Below, in pieces: positions 26,333-33,572 of a DNA stretch of 64,000 nt. This DNA is from Bacteroidota bacterium. GTDB lineage: Bacteria > Bacteroidota > Bacteroidia > Bacteroidales > JAAUTT01. Numbering within the stretch: the first letter of the stretch is position 1; every line of letters begins with the position of its first letter. Below the pieces are notes generated by a model. That model was given only the letters and a program-made list of their open reading frames with translations. It was not told where the DNA came from and did no database searches. Location: NCBI GenBank assembly GCA_023429135.1, contig JAEYWD010000094.1, forward strand, positions 1 to 64,000, read 5' to 3'. Position numbers and translations under genes: made by a program.

Positions 26333-28441
26333 ATGAAAGTAAAGTTATTGGCGCTGGTGGCTAATTTTGCAGCCATCATAAGTTTGTCGGCTCAACAATC
26401 CGATACCCTGAAATCAGTAAACCTTCAGGAGGTTTATGTTTCTGCTTTCCGGATAAAATCGATCATGAAAGAACTTCCACAAAGCGTACAGGTACTCTCC
26501 CGGAAGGACATCCGTGAAATTCCCAACGAAAGTGTAAGCGACCTGCTTAAGAAAACGGCTTCGATTGATATTGTTGAGTATCCGGGTTTTTCATCCAACA
26601 TTGGTATGCGCGGGTTTGCCCCGACCGCTCACGGCAGTACCTATACCATGATGCTTGTAAACGGAATCCCTACTGGGACACAAAACCCATCGACACTCGA
26701 CCTGGGAAATGTTGAACAGATCGAAATTCTCAAAGGCCCTTACTCCGCGTTTTATGGTTCGGGAGCTATGGCAGGTGTTGTGAACATTGTAACGCCGCAG
26801 AGCAAAGGCAAACTCAGCGGCCTGGCAGGCGTAAGCGCGGGAAGTTTTCAAACCTATTCCTTCAATACCAGCCTGGGAGGGGACATCATCCCGAAGCTGA
26901 ATTTCGACTTGTCTTTTAAGGCTTTCAGTCAGGGGAAAGATTATAAAACGGGCAGCAAAAACATACTATCCACATCATCACTGGAGAAGGAGATATTAGG
27001 CAACACCCGTGGAAAGACTTTCGACAATACCAGCTACAATAAGTATAATGCCAAATTGAGGCTTGGTTACGAAATAGCGCGAAACTGGCAGTTAAATATT
27101 TTTGAAGAAATGTTTATTGCCGACCATATTTTGGCAAATGGTAATTTCTGGGGTGTTTATGGCAGCAACGAAAAGCAGATAAAAAGATGGTCGCAGAGCC
27201 TTTTGGCGGAAGGCAACCTTGGCTCGCATAACCTTAAGCTTGCCCCTTACCTGAACAACGAAAATGTGGATTATTACAATAATATTTCCGATTCGTCCTT
27301 TGTTACAACGAATTATAATTTCAAATCGTACGGCGTTGTACTCCAGGATGCTTTTACTTTTGGCAACCATGGTTTGATAATTGGCATTGACAACCATTCG
27401 CAGCATTATGTTAACAAACAATGGAGCAAGCGGGAAATGCGCCAGGCTCCCTATCAACCCGATTATGCAAATATAGCCAATGGCGCTTTTGTGCAAAGCC
27501 GTTTCAGTTTCCTGGAAAGCAAGCTTAGTGCTTCTTTGGGAATACGTTACGACCTTATTTACTTTAAGGTGTTTAAAACTGATTTTATCAAATCAGCCGA
27601 TGCCACAGAAACTTATAAGACCTTCAACCCAAACCTTAGCTTGCGGTATGAAATTGTTCCCGGATTAAATGTCAGAGCTGGCATAGGTACAGCCTTTATG
27701 GCTCCCGATGCTTTTAAGAAAACTGGCTTATACACCAGTGGCACCAAAGTGTATAAAGGAAACTCAAACTTGGATCCTGAAACCAGTCGTTCGTTCGATG
27801 CCGGGGTCACCTGGTCGAAAGCTGGCCTCTTATTAGGAGTTACATGGTTCAGCACCAGTCACAAGGGGTTGCTCGTTTACGACCGCTCCAATAAAGATAC
27901 CACCACCTTTAAAAATGCCGACGATGCCCAAATGAGCGGACTGGAGTTTTCTTTCGCTCTCGACTTCGGGAAAATCGTTGGCTCACAGTATTCTTTCAAG
28001 GTGTACGGTAATGCCACCCACCAGCTTAATTCCGAAGTCACTGTGGATAACAAGACCCAGGACATGAAATATGTAAGGCGGAACAATGGTGCGTTTGGCC
28101 TGGAGTTCAGGGATAACAAACACTGGGTTTTGAGAACGAATGCCCGTTACATTGGCCATCGGCTGGAGGATAACTGGTTGTATGGCTACGACAGCAAAAC
28201 CGGAAAAAATGTACCGCTGCTTGATGCTAATGGGGTATCAATCCGCCCTTCACTCATCAATCAAAGTATTCTGGAACACCCCGATTTTCTGGTTTGCGAT
28301 TTCACCATAAGCTACACCCTTAAAGAACGGTATGTGCTGGGCATCGCCATTCAAAACCTTTTGGACGAGAACTATACCGAGAAAGATACTTACAACATGT
28401 CTGGTCGCTCCTTTACGGGCAGTTTAACTATTAAATTCTGA
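26333..28441 (+). CDS. btuB: TonB-dependent outer-membrane corrinoid receptor (BtuB-like)
   Basis: A 702-residue TonB-dependent receptor. It has a signal peptide ('LLALVANFAAIISLSAQ'), a plug domain at ~30-160 ('QEVYVSAFRIKSIMKELPQSVQVLSRKDI', 'GMRGF', 'VNGIPTG', 'VEQIEILKGPYSAFYGSGAMAGVVNIVTP') and a 22-strand-type barrel ending 'GSLTIKF' with the usual C-terminal Phe. No carboxypeptidase-like N-terminal extension is seen, unlike SusC proteins. It lies within the B12 run, 93 bp after btuD and 2 bp before cobU, so corrinoid uptake is the likely function. Confidence 0.88.
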   Translation: MKVKLLALVANFAAIISLSAQQSDTLKSVNLQEVYVSAFRIKSIMKELPQSVQVLSRKDIREIPNESVSDLLKKTASIDIVEYPGFSSNIGMRGFAPTAHGSTYTMMLVNGIPTGTQNPSTLDLGNVEQIEILKGPYSAFYGSGAMAGVVNIVTPQSKGKLSGLAGVSAGSFQTYSFNTSLGGDIIPKLNFDLSFKAFSQGKDYKTGSKNILSTSSLEKEILGNTRGKTFDNTSYNKYNAKLRLGYEIARNWQLNIFEEMFIADHILANGNFWGVYGSNEKQIKRWSQSLLAEGNLGSHNLKLAPYLNNENVDYYNNISDSSFVTTNYNFKSYGVVLQDAFTFGNHGLIIGIDNHSQHYVNKQWSKREMRQAPYQPDYANIANGAFVQSRFSFLESKLSASLGIRYDLIYFKVFKTDFIKSADATETYKTFNPNLSLRYEIVPGLNVRAGIGTAFMAPDAFKKTGLYTSGTKVYKGNSNLDPETSRSFDAGVTWSKAGLLLGVTWFSTSHKGLLVYDRSNKDTTTFKNADDAQMSGLEFSFALDFGKIVGSQYSFKVYGNATHQLNSEVTVDNKTQDMKYVRRNNGAFGLEFRDNKHWVLRTNARYIGHRLEDNWLYGYDSKTGKNVPLLDANGVSIRPSLINQSILEHPDFLVCDFTISYTLKERYVLGIAIQNLLDENYTEKDTYNMSGRSFTGSLTIKF

Positions 28442-28443
28442 AG

Positions 28444-28953
28444 ATGGCACAAATAACCTTTATCACAGGCGGGCAGCGTTCCGGGAAAAGCACTTATGCA
28501 CAGAAAGTGGCACTTTCATTGTCTGGGTCGCCTGTTTACCTGGCGACTGCCCGGCGATGGGATAAGGATTTTGAGCAACGTATCCAACGGCATCAGTCTG
28601 ACCGGGATGCAAGGTGGACTACACTGGAAGAGGAGAAATACCTCTCCCGGCTCGACGTTTCGGGTAAAGTGATAGTGCTCGATTGCATCACCCTTTGGCT
28701 CAATAATTTCTTTTTCGACCTGAATTTTGACACAGACAAAGTGCTGGAACTGGCAAAGGCCGAGTGGGACAACCTTATTTCGCAGAAATGTACCCTGATT
28801 GTCGTAAGCAACGAGCTGGGCATGGGCATGCACGCCGAAACTGAAACAGCCCGGAAGTTTGCCGATTTGCAGGGATGGATGAACCAATACATTGCATCGG
28901 GCGCACAGAAAGTGATACTGATGGTTTCCGGAATTCCTTTAACAATTAAATAA
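28444..28953 (+). CDS. cobU: adenosylcobinamide kinase / adenosylcobinamide-phosphate guanylyltransferase
   Basis: A 169-residue CobU-type enzyme that phosphorylates adenosylcobinamide and attaches GMP to give AdoCbi-GDP, the substrate of CobS. The P-loop GGQRSGKS is at 9-16, followed by 'YLATARRWDKDFEQRIQRHQSDR' (with the RIxxHQ block that carries the guanylylated His in the family), 'VLDCITLWLNN' and 'VVSNELGMGMHAETETARKFADLQGWMNQ'. It starts 2 bp after the receptor stop and ends 1 bp before cobT. Confidence 0.95.
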   Translation: MAQITFITGGQRSGKSTYAQKVALSLSGSPVYLATARRWDKDFEQRIQRHQSDRDARWTTLEEEKYLSRLDVSGKVIVLDCITLWLNNFFFDLNFDTDKVLELAKAEWDNLISQKCTLIVVSNELGMGMHAETETARKFADLQGWMNQYIASGAQKVILMVSGIPLTIK

Positions 28954-28954
28954 T

Positions 28955-29962
28955 ATGAACCTCAAAGAACAATTACAGCACAAAATCGATAACAAGACCA
29001 AACCCACCGGTTCCCTCGGAATGCTCGAGGACATTGCCTTGCAGGTTGGCATCATCCAGGGTACACTTTCGCCTGAGATCCGTAACCCGGCCATCCTGGT
29101 TTTCGCCGCCGACCATGGACTGGCTAACGAGAAAATAAGCCCCTATCCCAAGGAAGTCACCTATCAGATGGCCATGAACTTTGTTGCAGGCGGTGCGGCC
29201 ATCAGTGTTTTCTGCAAAAACAATAGCATTGGATTAAAGGTGATCGATGCCGGGGTAGATTACGATTTTCCCGAAGGATGCGGCATTGTGCCTGCCAAGG
29301 TAGCCCGAGGAAGCCGTAATATGCTTCATGAACCAGCCATGACCATGAACGAATGTACCATTGCCATGGAAAAAGGTGCCGGATTTGTAAGGCAGGAAGC
29401 CCTAAACGGTTGCAACACCATTGGCTTTGGTGAAATGGGAATTGGCAATACTTCGGCTTCGTCGCTGCTGATGCACGCATTCACAGGGCTGTCCATCGAA
29501 GAGTGTACCGGCCGTGGAGCTGGCCTTGACGGGGAAAGCCTGACACACAAAATGATTCTTCTCAAGAAAATCACCACCCAATATTCGCCCCAAACGCCGC
29601 TGGAAAAGCTTGCCACTTTTGGCGGACTCGAAATTGCCATGATGGTTGGAGCCATGCTCGAAGCTTACAACCAGCGAATGGTGATCCTTGTGGACGGGTT
29701 CATCGCCACGGCTGCAATTCTTACCGCTTGCAACATCAACCCCGATGTCCGCAACAATTGCATTTTCTGCCATACCTCCAACGAAAAGGGGCACCAGCTT
29801 TTGCTTCAACACCTGAAAGCTGAAACAGTTCTGAACCTGAGGATGCGTTTGGGCGAAGGTACCGGGGCGGCAGTGGCCCTGCCTGTAATTAAGTCGGCAC
29901 TTGATTTTATCAACCAGATGGCCAGTTTTGATGAGGCTGGGGTTACGGGTACCAAGGTTTGA
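28955..29962 (+). CDS. cobT: nicotinate-nucleotide--dimethylbenzimidazole phosphoribosyltransferase
   Basis: A 335-residue CobT enzyme that makes alpha-ribazole phosphate from NaMN and the lower-ligand base. Signatures: 'KTKPTGSLGMLEDIALQ', 'FAADHGLANEKISPYPKEVTYQM', 'GEMGIGNTSASS' and 'GRGAGLD', and 'LRMRLGEGTGAAVALPVIKSALDF' at the C-terminus. Length is typical (~350). It sits between cobU and cobS with near-zero spacing. No gene for making dimethylbenzimidazole is visible, so the base may be salvaged or made elsewhere. Confidence 0.95.
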   Translation: MNLKEQLQHKIDNKTKPTGSLGMLEDIALQVGIIQGTLSPEIRNPAILVFAADHGLANEKISPYPKEVTYQMAMNFVAGGAAISVFCKNNSIGLKVIDAGVDYDFPEGCGIVPAKVARGSRNMLHEPAMTMNECTIAMEKGAGFVRQEALNGCNTIGFGEMGIGNTSASSLLMHAFTGLSIEECTGRGAGLDGESLTHKMILLKKITTQYSPQTPLEKLATFGGLEIAMMVGAMLEAYNQRMVILVDGFIATAAILTACNINPDVRNNCIFCHTSNEKGHQLLLQHLKAETVLNLRMRLGEGTGAAVALPVIKSALDFINQMASFDEAGVTGTKV

Positions 29963-29985
29963 TTCTTAAATCCAATAGCAAAAAT

Positions 29986-30747
29986 ATGCTCAACGAGTGG
30001 ACTGCTTTTCTGAATGCACTGATGTTTTACTCGCGTATTCCGGTTCCCCGGAATACGCCATTCTCCAATGAAATCCTTAACAGGGCAACCCGTTACTTTC
30101 CTTTGGTAGGTGCCGTTATTGGCGGATTAGGGGCTTTGTCTTTCTGGGCGACCCACCTGATCTTGCCCACCAATATTGCGATAGTGATTAGCATGGCATT
30201 CACCATTTTTATTACCGGAGCTTTCCACGAAGATGGTTTTGCAGACTTCTGCGATGGTTTTGGGGGTGGGCATACCCGGGAAAAAATCCTGGAGATTATG
30301 AAGGACAGTCGCATAGGGACTTATGGCGCTACCGGATTGCTTTTAATGCTGTTTACTAAATTTCTTTGTCTGGGCAATATCCGCGAAAGCAACTTGCCAG
30401 CAGTAATAATCGCAGCCCATACCTTTAGCAGGTTTGCCCCGGTGGTGCTGATTTATACTTCCCAATATGTGCGTGCCGACCTTACCAGCAAGGTTAAGCC
30501 CATTGGCCACAGGGATTCTCCCCTGGCTTTTTTGGTGGCCTTGTGCACGGGAGGGCTGTCCTTGCTTCTTCTGGATGTAAAAACAGTTTTTCTCATTATA
30601 AGCTTAACGACGCTTACTTTTTTGCTTTTCAGAAAATATGTGAATAAAAGGTTGGGTGGTTACACAGGCGATGTGCTGGGCGCTTTGCAGCAAATCTCGG
30701 AATTAGTGATTTATGTGGCTATTGTCGTTAGTCAGAATAATTGGTAG
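29986..30747 (+). CDS. cobS: adenosylcobinamide-GDP ribazoletransferase (cobalamin synthase)
   Basis: A 253-residue inner-membrane enzyme that joins AdoCbi-GDP to alpha-ribazole (phosphate). It shows 'FLNALMFYSRIPVP' at the start, the acidic 'FHEDGFADFCDGFGGGHTREKILEIMKDSRIGTYG' block typical of CobS, and several membrane segments. The frame opens at a TTG at 29959 overlapping the cobT stop, but the ATG at 29986 matches the family start. It is followed by the PduX-like gene after 2 bp. Confidence 0.93.
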   Translation: MLNEWTAFLNALMFYSRIPVPRNTPFSNEILNRATRYFPLVGAVIGGLGALSFWATHLILPTNIAIVISMAFTIFITGAFHEDGFADFCDGFGGGHTREKILEIMKDSRIGTYGATGLLLMLFTKFLCLGNIRESNLPAVIIAAHTFSRFAPVVLIYTSQYVRADLTSKVKPIGHRDSPLAFLVALCTGGLSLLLLDVKTVFLIISLTTLTFLLFRKYVNKRLGGYTGDVLGALQQISELVIYVAIVVSQNNW

Positions 30748-30749
30748 AG

Positions 30750-31634
30750 ATGGAAAAGATCGAAGTCAAAACTTTTGCAAGCATTGGTGAAATAGCTCAG
30801 GGAACCTTATCCTCTGGCAAACGTTTCATTTTTTCGAACCTGCATTCTAAAAAGTTTTTCACAACAACTTACATTGGTAGGTCGCAACAGCTCATATTCA
30901 ATTTAGAGGAAAAGGCTGCCACAGCTTGTAAAATCTATCTTGAGAGACTATTGTCCCAAAATAGTTTAAATATTAGCCAGCATCCATTTAATATATGGCA
31001 GGAAAGCAACATCCCAAAAAGCAAAGGACTTTCATCCAGTTCTGCCGATGTTTTGGGAGCGTTGACGGCATTGAACCAGCATTTTGGTTCACCATTTACA
31101 AAAGAAGATTTGTATACGATCGCCTCAAAGGCCGATCCTACCGATGCTTGTTTGTCGTCTCCTTTAACGGTAATTTGCCCCGCTTCGGGCGAAATAATTG
31201 CTTCTCCAGGCATTTTGCATTATAGCATTATTTATTTTGATACCGATTCTGTGGGATTGGTCGACACAGTTTTATTTTCGGAAAGTATAACGCTGTCCCA
31301 TGGCGATTATCTTTTTTTTAACCAGTTGTTCAATAAACTAACCTTTGCCATCAACCGGGCCGATTATTCCGATTTTATTTTCTGGACAACACAAAGTGCG
31401 GTTTACAATCAGCGCTTTCTTCCCAAAAAGGGTTTCAACAGCTTGCTTTCGTTTGCGGTCAACAACAGGCTTGGGGTTTTCGTAGCCCACTCCGGCTCTT
31501 TTGCCGGGTTGGTTGTTCCGGGCGAACTTACTGAAAAAACCTACAGAAAAGCAACGAATTTTATTCGCAGCAACTGGGATAGCGAAATATTCACCGAATC
31601 AAATGTCCCATCTAAATTTTTAGTTGATGCTTAA
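30750..31634 (+). CDS. PduX-like GHMP kinase (predicted L-threonine kinase)
   Basis: A 294-residue GHMP-superfamily kinase. 'IPKSKGLSSSSADVLGALTALNQHF' is the GHMP ATP-binding loop, 'ASIGEIAQGTL' the N-terminal block (PduX proteins usually read GSCGELVQG), and 'KADPTDACLSS' a further motif. By position between cobS and cobD it should make L-threonine O-3-phosphate, which CobD decarboxylates to the aminopropanol phosphate linker. The upstream TTG at 30741 lies inside the cobS stop region; ATG 30750 is preferred. The altered N-terminal motif leaves the exact substrate open. Confidence 0.8.
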   Translation: MEKIEVKTFASIGEIAQGTLSSGKRFIFSNLHSKKFFTTTYIGRSQQLIFNLEEKAATACKIYLERLLSQNSLNISQHPFNIWQESNIPKSKGLSSSSADVLGALTALNQHFGSPFTKEDLYTIASKADPTDACLSSPLTVICPASGEIIASPGILHYSIIYFDTDSVGLVDTVLFSESITLSHGDYLFFNQLFNKLTFAINRADYSDFIFWTTQSAVYNQRFLPKKGFNSLLSFAVNNRLGVFVAHSGSFAGLVVPGELTEKTYRKATNFIRSNWDSEIFTESNVPSKFLVDA

Positions 31635-32649
31635 CGGTCACGGCGACGATATTCAGGAAAATGTAAGAATTAACTTCAGCTCCAACGTTTATTATGGTGG
31701 GATTGAGCCTACATTAGCAGCCCACCTTGCCCGGTCGCTGCACCTAATTGGCCGCTATCCCGAAGTTTCGGCCCAATCGCTGCAGGAGCAGATTGCCGGA
31801 TTTCACAACCTTTTACCATCGCAGGCATTGGTTGTTAACGGAGCTGTTGAGGCCATTTACCTTTTGGCACAGGCATACAACGGCGCGGAAACAACGCTTT
31901 TTTATCCTTCTTTCAGGGAATATGAGGATGCCAGCACGCTGAATAACCACAGAATAACCTACAGAGAAGCCAAACTCATTGGTTGCGGAGGGAAAATTGA
32001 ATCGGAGCTGGTTTTTATCTGTAATCCCAATAACCCATTTGGCCAGGCAATTGCCTCTGAAACCATGTTTGAACTGATTAAGGACAACCCGCAAACCGTT
32101 TTTATCATCGACGAGGCTTATGGAGCATTTACCCACATTCAAACAACATGTGTCCCGTTTCTGCAAGAGTTTAAAAACCTGATCATCATCAAATCGCTTA
32201 CCAAGCAATTTGCCATACCGGGCCTGAGGTTAGGCTATATTTTATCGTCTCCCGGGATTATCAAAAAAATTCTTTCATACAAGATGCCTTGGTCGGTAAA
32301 TACGCTAGCCATGGAAGCTGGCAGGTTTATTTTTACGCACCTTCTCCAGCAAACTATGCCCCCAGATTATTTGCTGGAAGAAACCGCCAGGCTGCAAAGG
32401 AGCATTGCTTCCCTGGAGGGTTTCGGGGTATTCCCCTCCGATACCAGCTTTTTCCTCTGCTCCACAGAATTTGGCGATGCACTTAAGCTTAAACAATTTT
32501 TGCTTCGGAATTTTGGGATTCTTATTCGCGATGCGTCAAATTTCAGGGGGCTTGGTGCAAACCACTTCAGGCTATCAACTCAAAGTCACAGCGATAACCT
32601 CGTACTTATTGAAGCTTTAAAACAATGGACTTTTCAGCACTCGAAATAA
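31627..32649 (+). CDS. cobD: threonine-phosphate decarboxylase
   Basis: A 340-residue PLP enzyme of the aminotransferase I/II fold. 'MLNGHGDDIQENVRINFSSNVYYGG' resembles the CobD N-terminus; further blocks are 'NPNNPFGQA', 'FIIDEAYGAF' and the PLP lysine block 'IIIKSLTKQFAIPGLRLGY'. It converts L-threonine phosphate to (R)-1-amino-2-propanol phosphate for CbiB. ATG 31627 overlaps the upstream kinase gene by 8 bp and its own end overlaps cbiB by 25 bp. Histidinol-phosphate aminotransferase is the main alternative, but the start motif and operon favour CobD. Confidence 0.9.
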   Translation: MLNGHGDDIQENVRINFSSNVYYGGIEPTLAAHLARSLHLIGRYPEVSAQSLQEQIAGFHNLLPSQALVVNGAVEAIYLLAQAYNGAETTLFYPSFREYEDASTLNNHRITYREAKLIGCGGKIESELVFICNPNNPFGQAIASETMFELIKDNPQTVFIIDEAYGAFTHIQTTCVPFLQEFKNLIIIKSLTKQFAIPGLRLGYILSSPGIIKKILSYKMPWSVNTLAMEAGRFIFTHLLQQTMPPDYLLEETARLQRSIASLEGFGVFPSDTSFFLCSTEFGDALKLKQFLLRNFGILIRDASNFRGLGANHFRLSTQSHSDNLVLIEALKQWTFQHSK

Positions 32650-33563
32650 TTTATCCATTACTTGGAGGTTTTTTGCTCGACCTCCTACTGGGAGATCCCC
32701 GTTGGCTGCCGCATCCGGTGAGGTGGATGGGGAATGCCATTACCCTGGGAGAAAAAACATTGAACCAGGGCAAACATCGCTTTTTAAAAGGATGTTTACT
32801 TTCCATAGGGCTTGTAATTCTTTGCTGGGGCCTTCTTCAAGGGATTTTTACTCTTGTTGGGCAAAATTCTGTATTGTCATCGGTTTTGACCGCCATTGGT
32901 GTATTTTATGGAATTGCAAACCGCAACCTTGTTGAGGAAGTTTTTAAAGTTGAGAAAGCCCTTACTGCTGGTGGATTGGAGCAAGGGCGCATACAGCTTG
33001 GCTTTATTGTGGGCCGCGATACCCAAAAACTTACAGTTAATCAGGTAAGGGTTGCCTCGCTCGAGACTCTTTCCGAAAACCTGAGTGATGGGGTAATTGC
33101 TCCCTTGTTCTATTTTATGCTAGGAGGTGTTCCTGCCATGTTTGCCTATAAAATGGTGAATACACTCGATTCCATGATTGGGTACAAGAATCAACGGTAC
33201 GCCCGGTTTGGCAAATTCGCTGCCAAAACCGACGACCTTCTTAATTTCCTTCCCGCAAGGATTACAGCATTATTAATGGTATTGGTTTCGCTAAGTGCCC
33301 GTGGTTTAAAGTTTGTTTTGAAGTATGGTCACCAACATGCGAGCCCTAATTCGGGCTACCCGGAAGCTGCTTTGGCCGGAATCCTGGATTGCAGGTTTGG
33401 AGGCCCGAATGTTTATCATGGCAAGCTTGTGGACAAGCCTTTTATAGGTGATAAGGATTGTACCGTTACAACAGCAATGGTTAAAAAAGCATGTGCTTTG
33501 AATATGGCCGTGACCCTCACATTTATTTTAATAACCCTGACTTTCTTTATTTTGAATTTATAA
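32625..33563 (+). CDS. cbiB: adenosylcobinamide-phosphate synthase
   Basis: A 312-residue inner-membrane protein of the CbiB/CobD family that attaches the aminopropanol linker to adenosylcobyric acid. Signatures: 'PLLGGFLLDLLLGDPRWLPHPVRWMGNAI', 'IVGRDTQKL', 'ETLSENLSDGVIAPLFYFMLGGVPAMFAYKMVNTLDSMIGY' and 'NSGYPEAALAGIL'. Length is typical (~310-320). It overlaps the cobD end by 25 bp and is 9 bp before the CobC-CbiP fusion. Confidence 0.94.
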   Translation: MDFSALEIIYPLLGGFLLDLLLGDPRWLPHPVRWMGNAITLGEKTLNQGKHRFLKGCLLSIGLVILCWGLLQGIFTLVGQNSVLSSVLTAIGVFYGIANRNLVEEVFKVEKALTAGGLEQGRIQLGFIVGRDTQKLTVNQVRVASLETLSENLSDGVIAPLFYFMLGGVPAMFAYKMVNTLDSMIGYKNQRYARFGKFAAKTDDLLNFLPARITALLMVLVSLSARGLKFVLKYGHQHASPNSGYPEAALAGILDCRFGGPNVYHGKLVDKPFIGDKDCTVTTAMVKKACALNMAVTLTFILITLTFFILNL

Positions 33564-33572
33564 TCTCTAGGA

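Noticed and set aside
29402..29812. Long minus-strand frame inside cobT (and similar ones at 28516-28887, 29326-29655)
   Set aside because: They lie opposite well-supported B12 genes, show no domain-like motif and follow from the coding gene's codon pattern.
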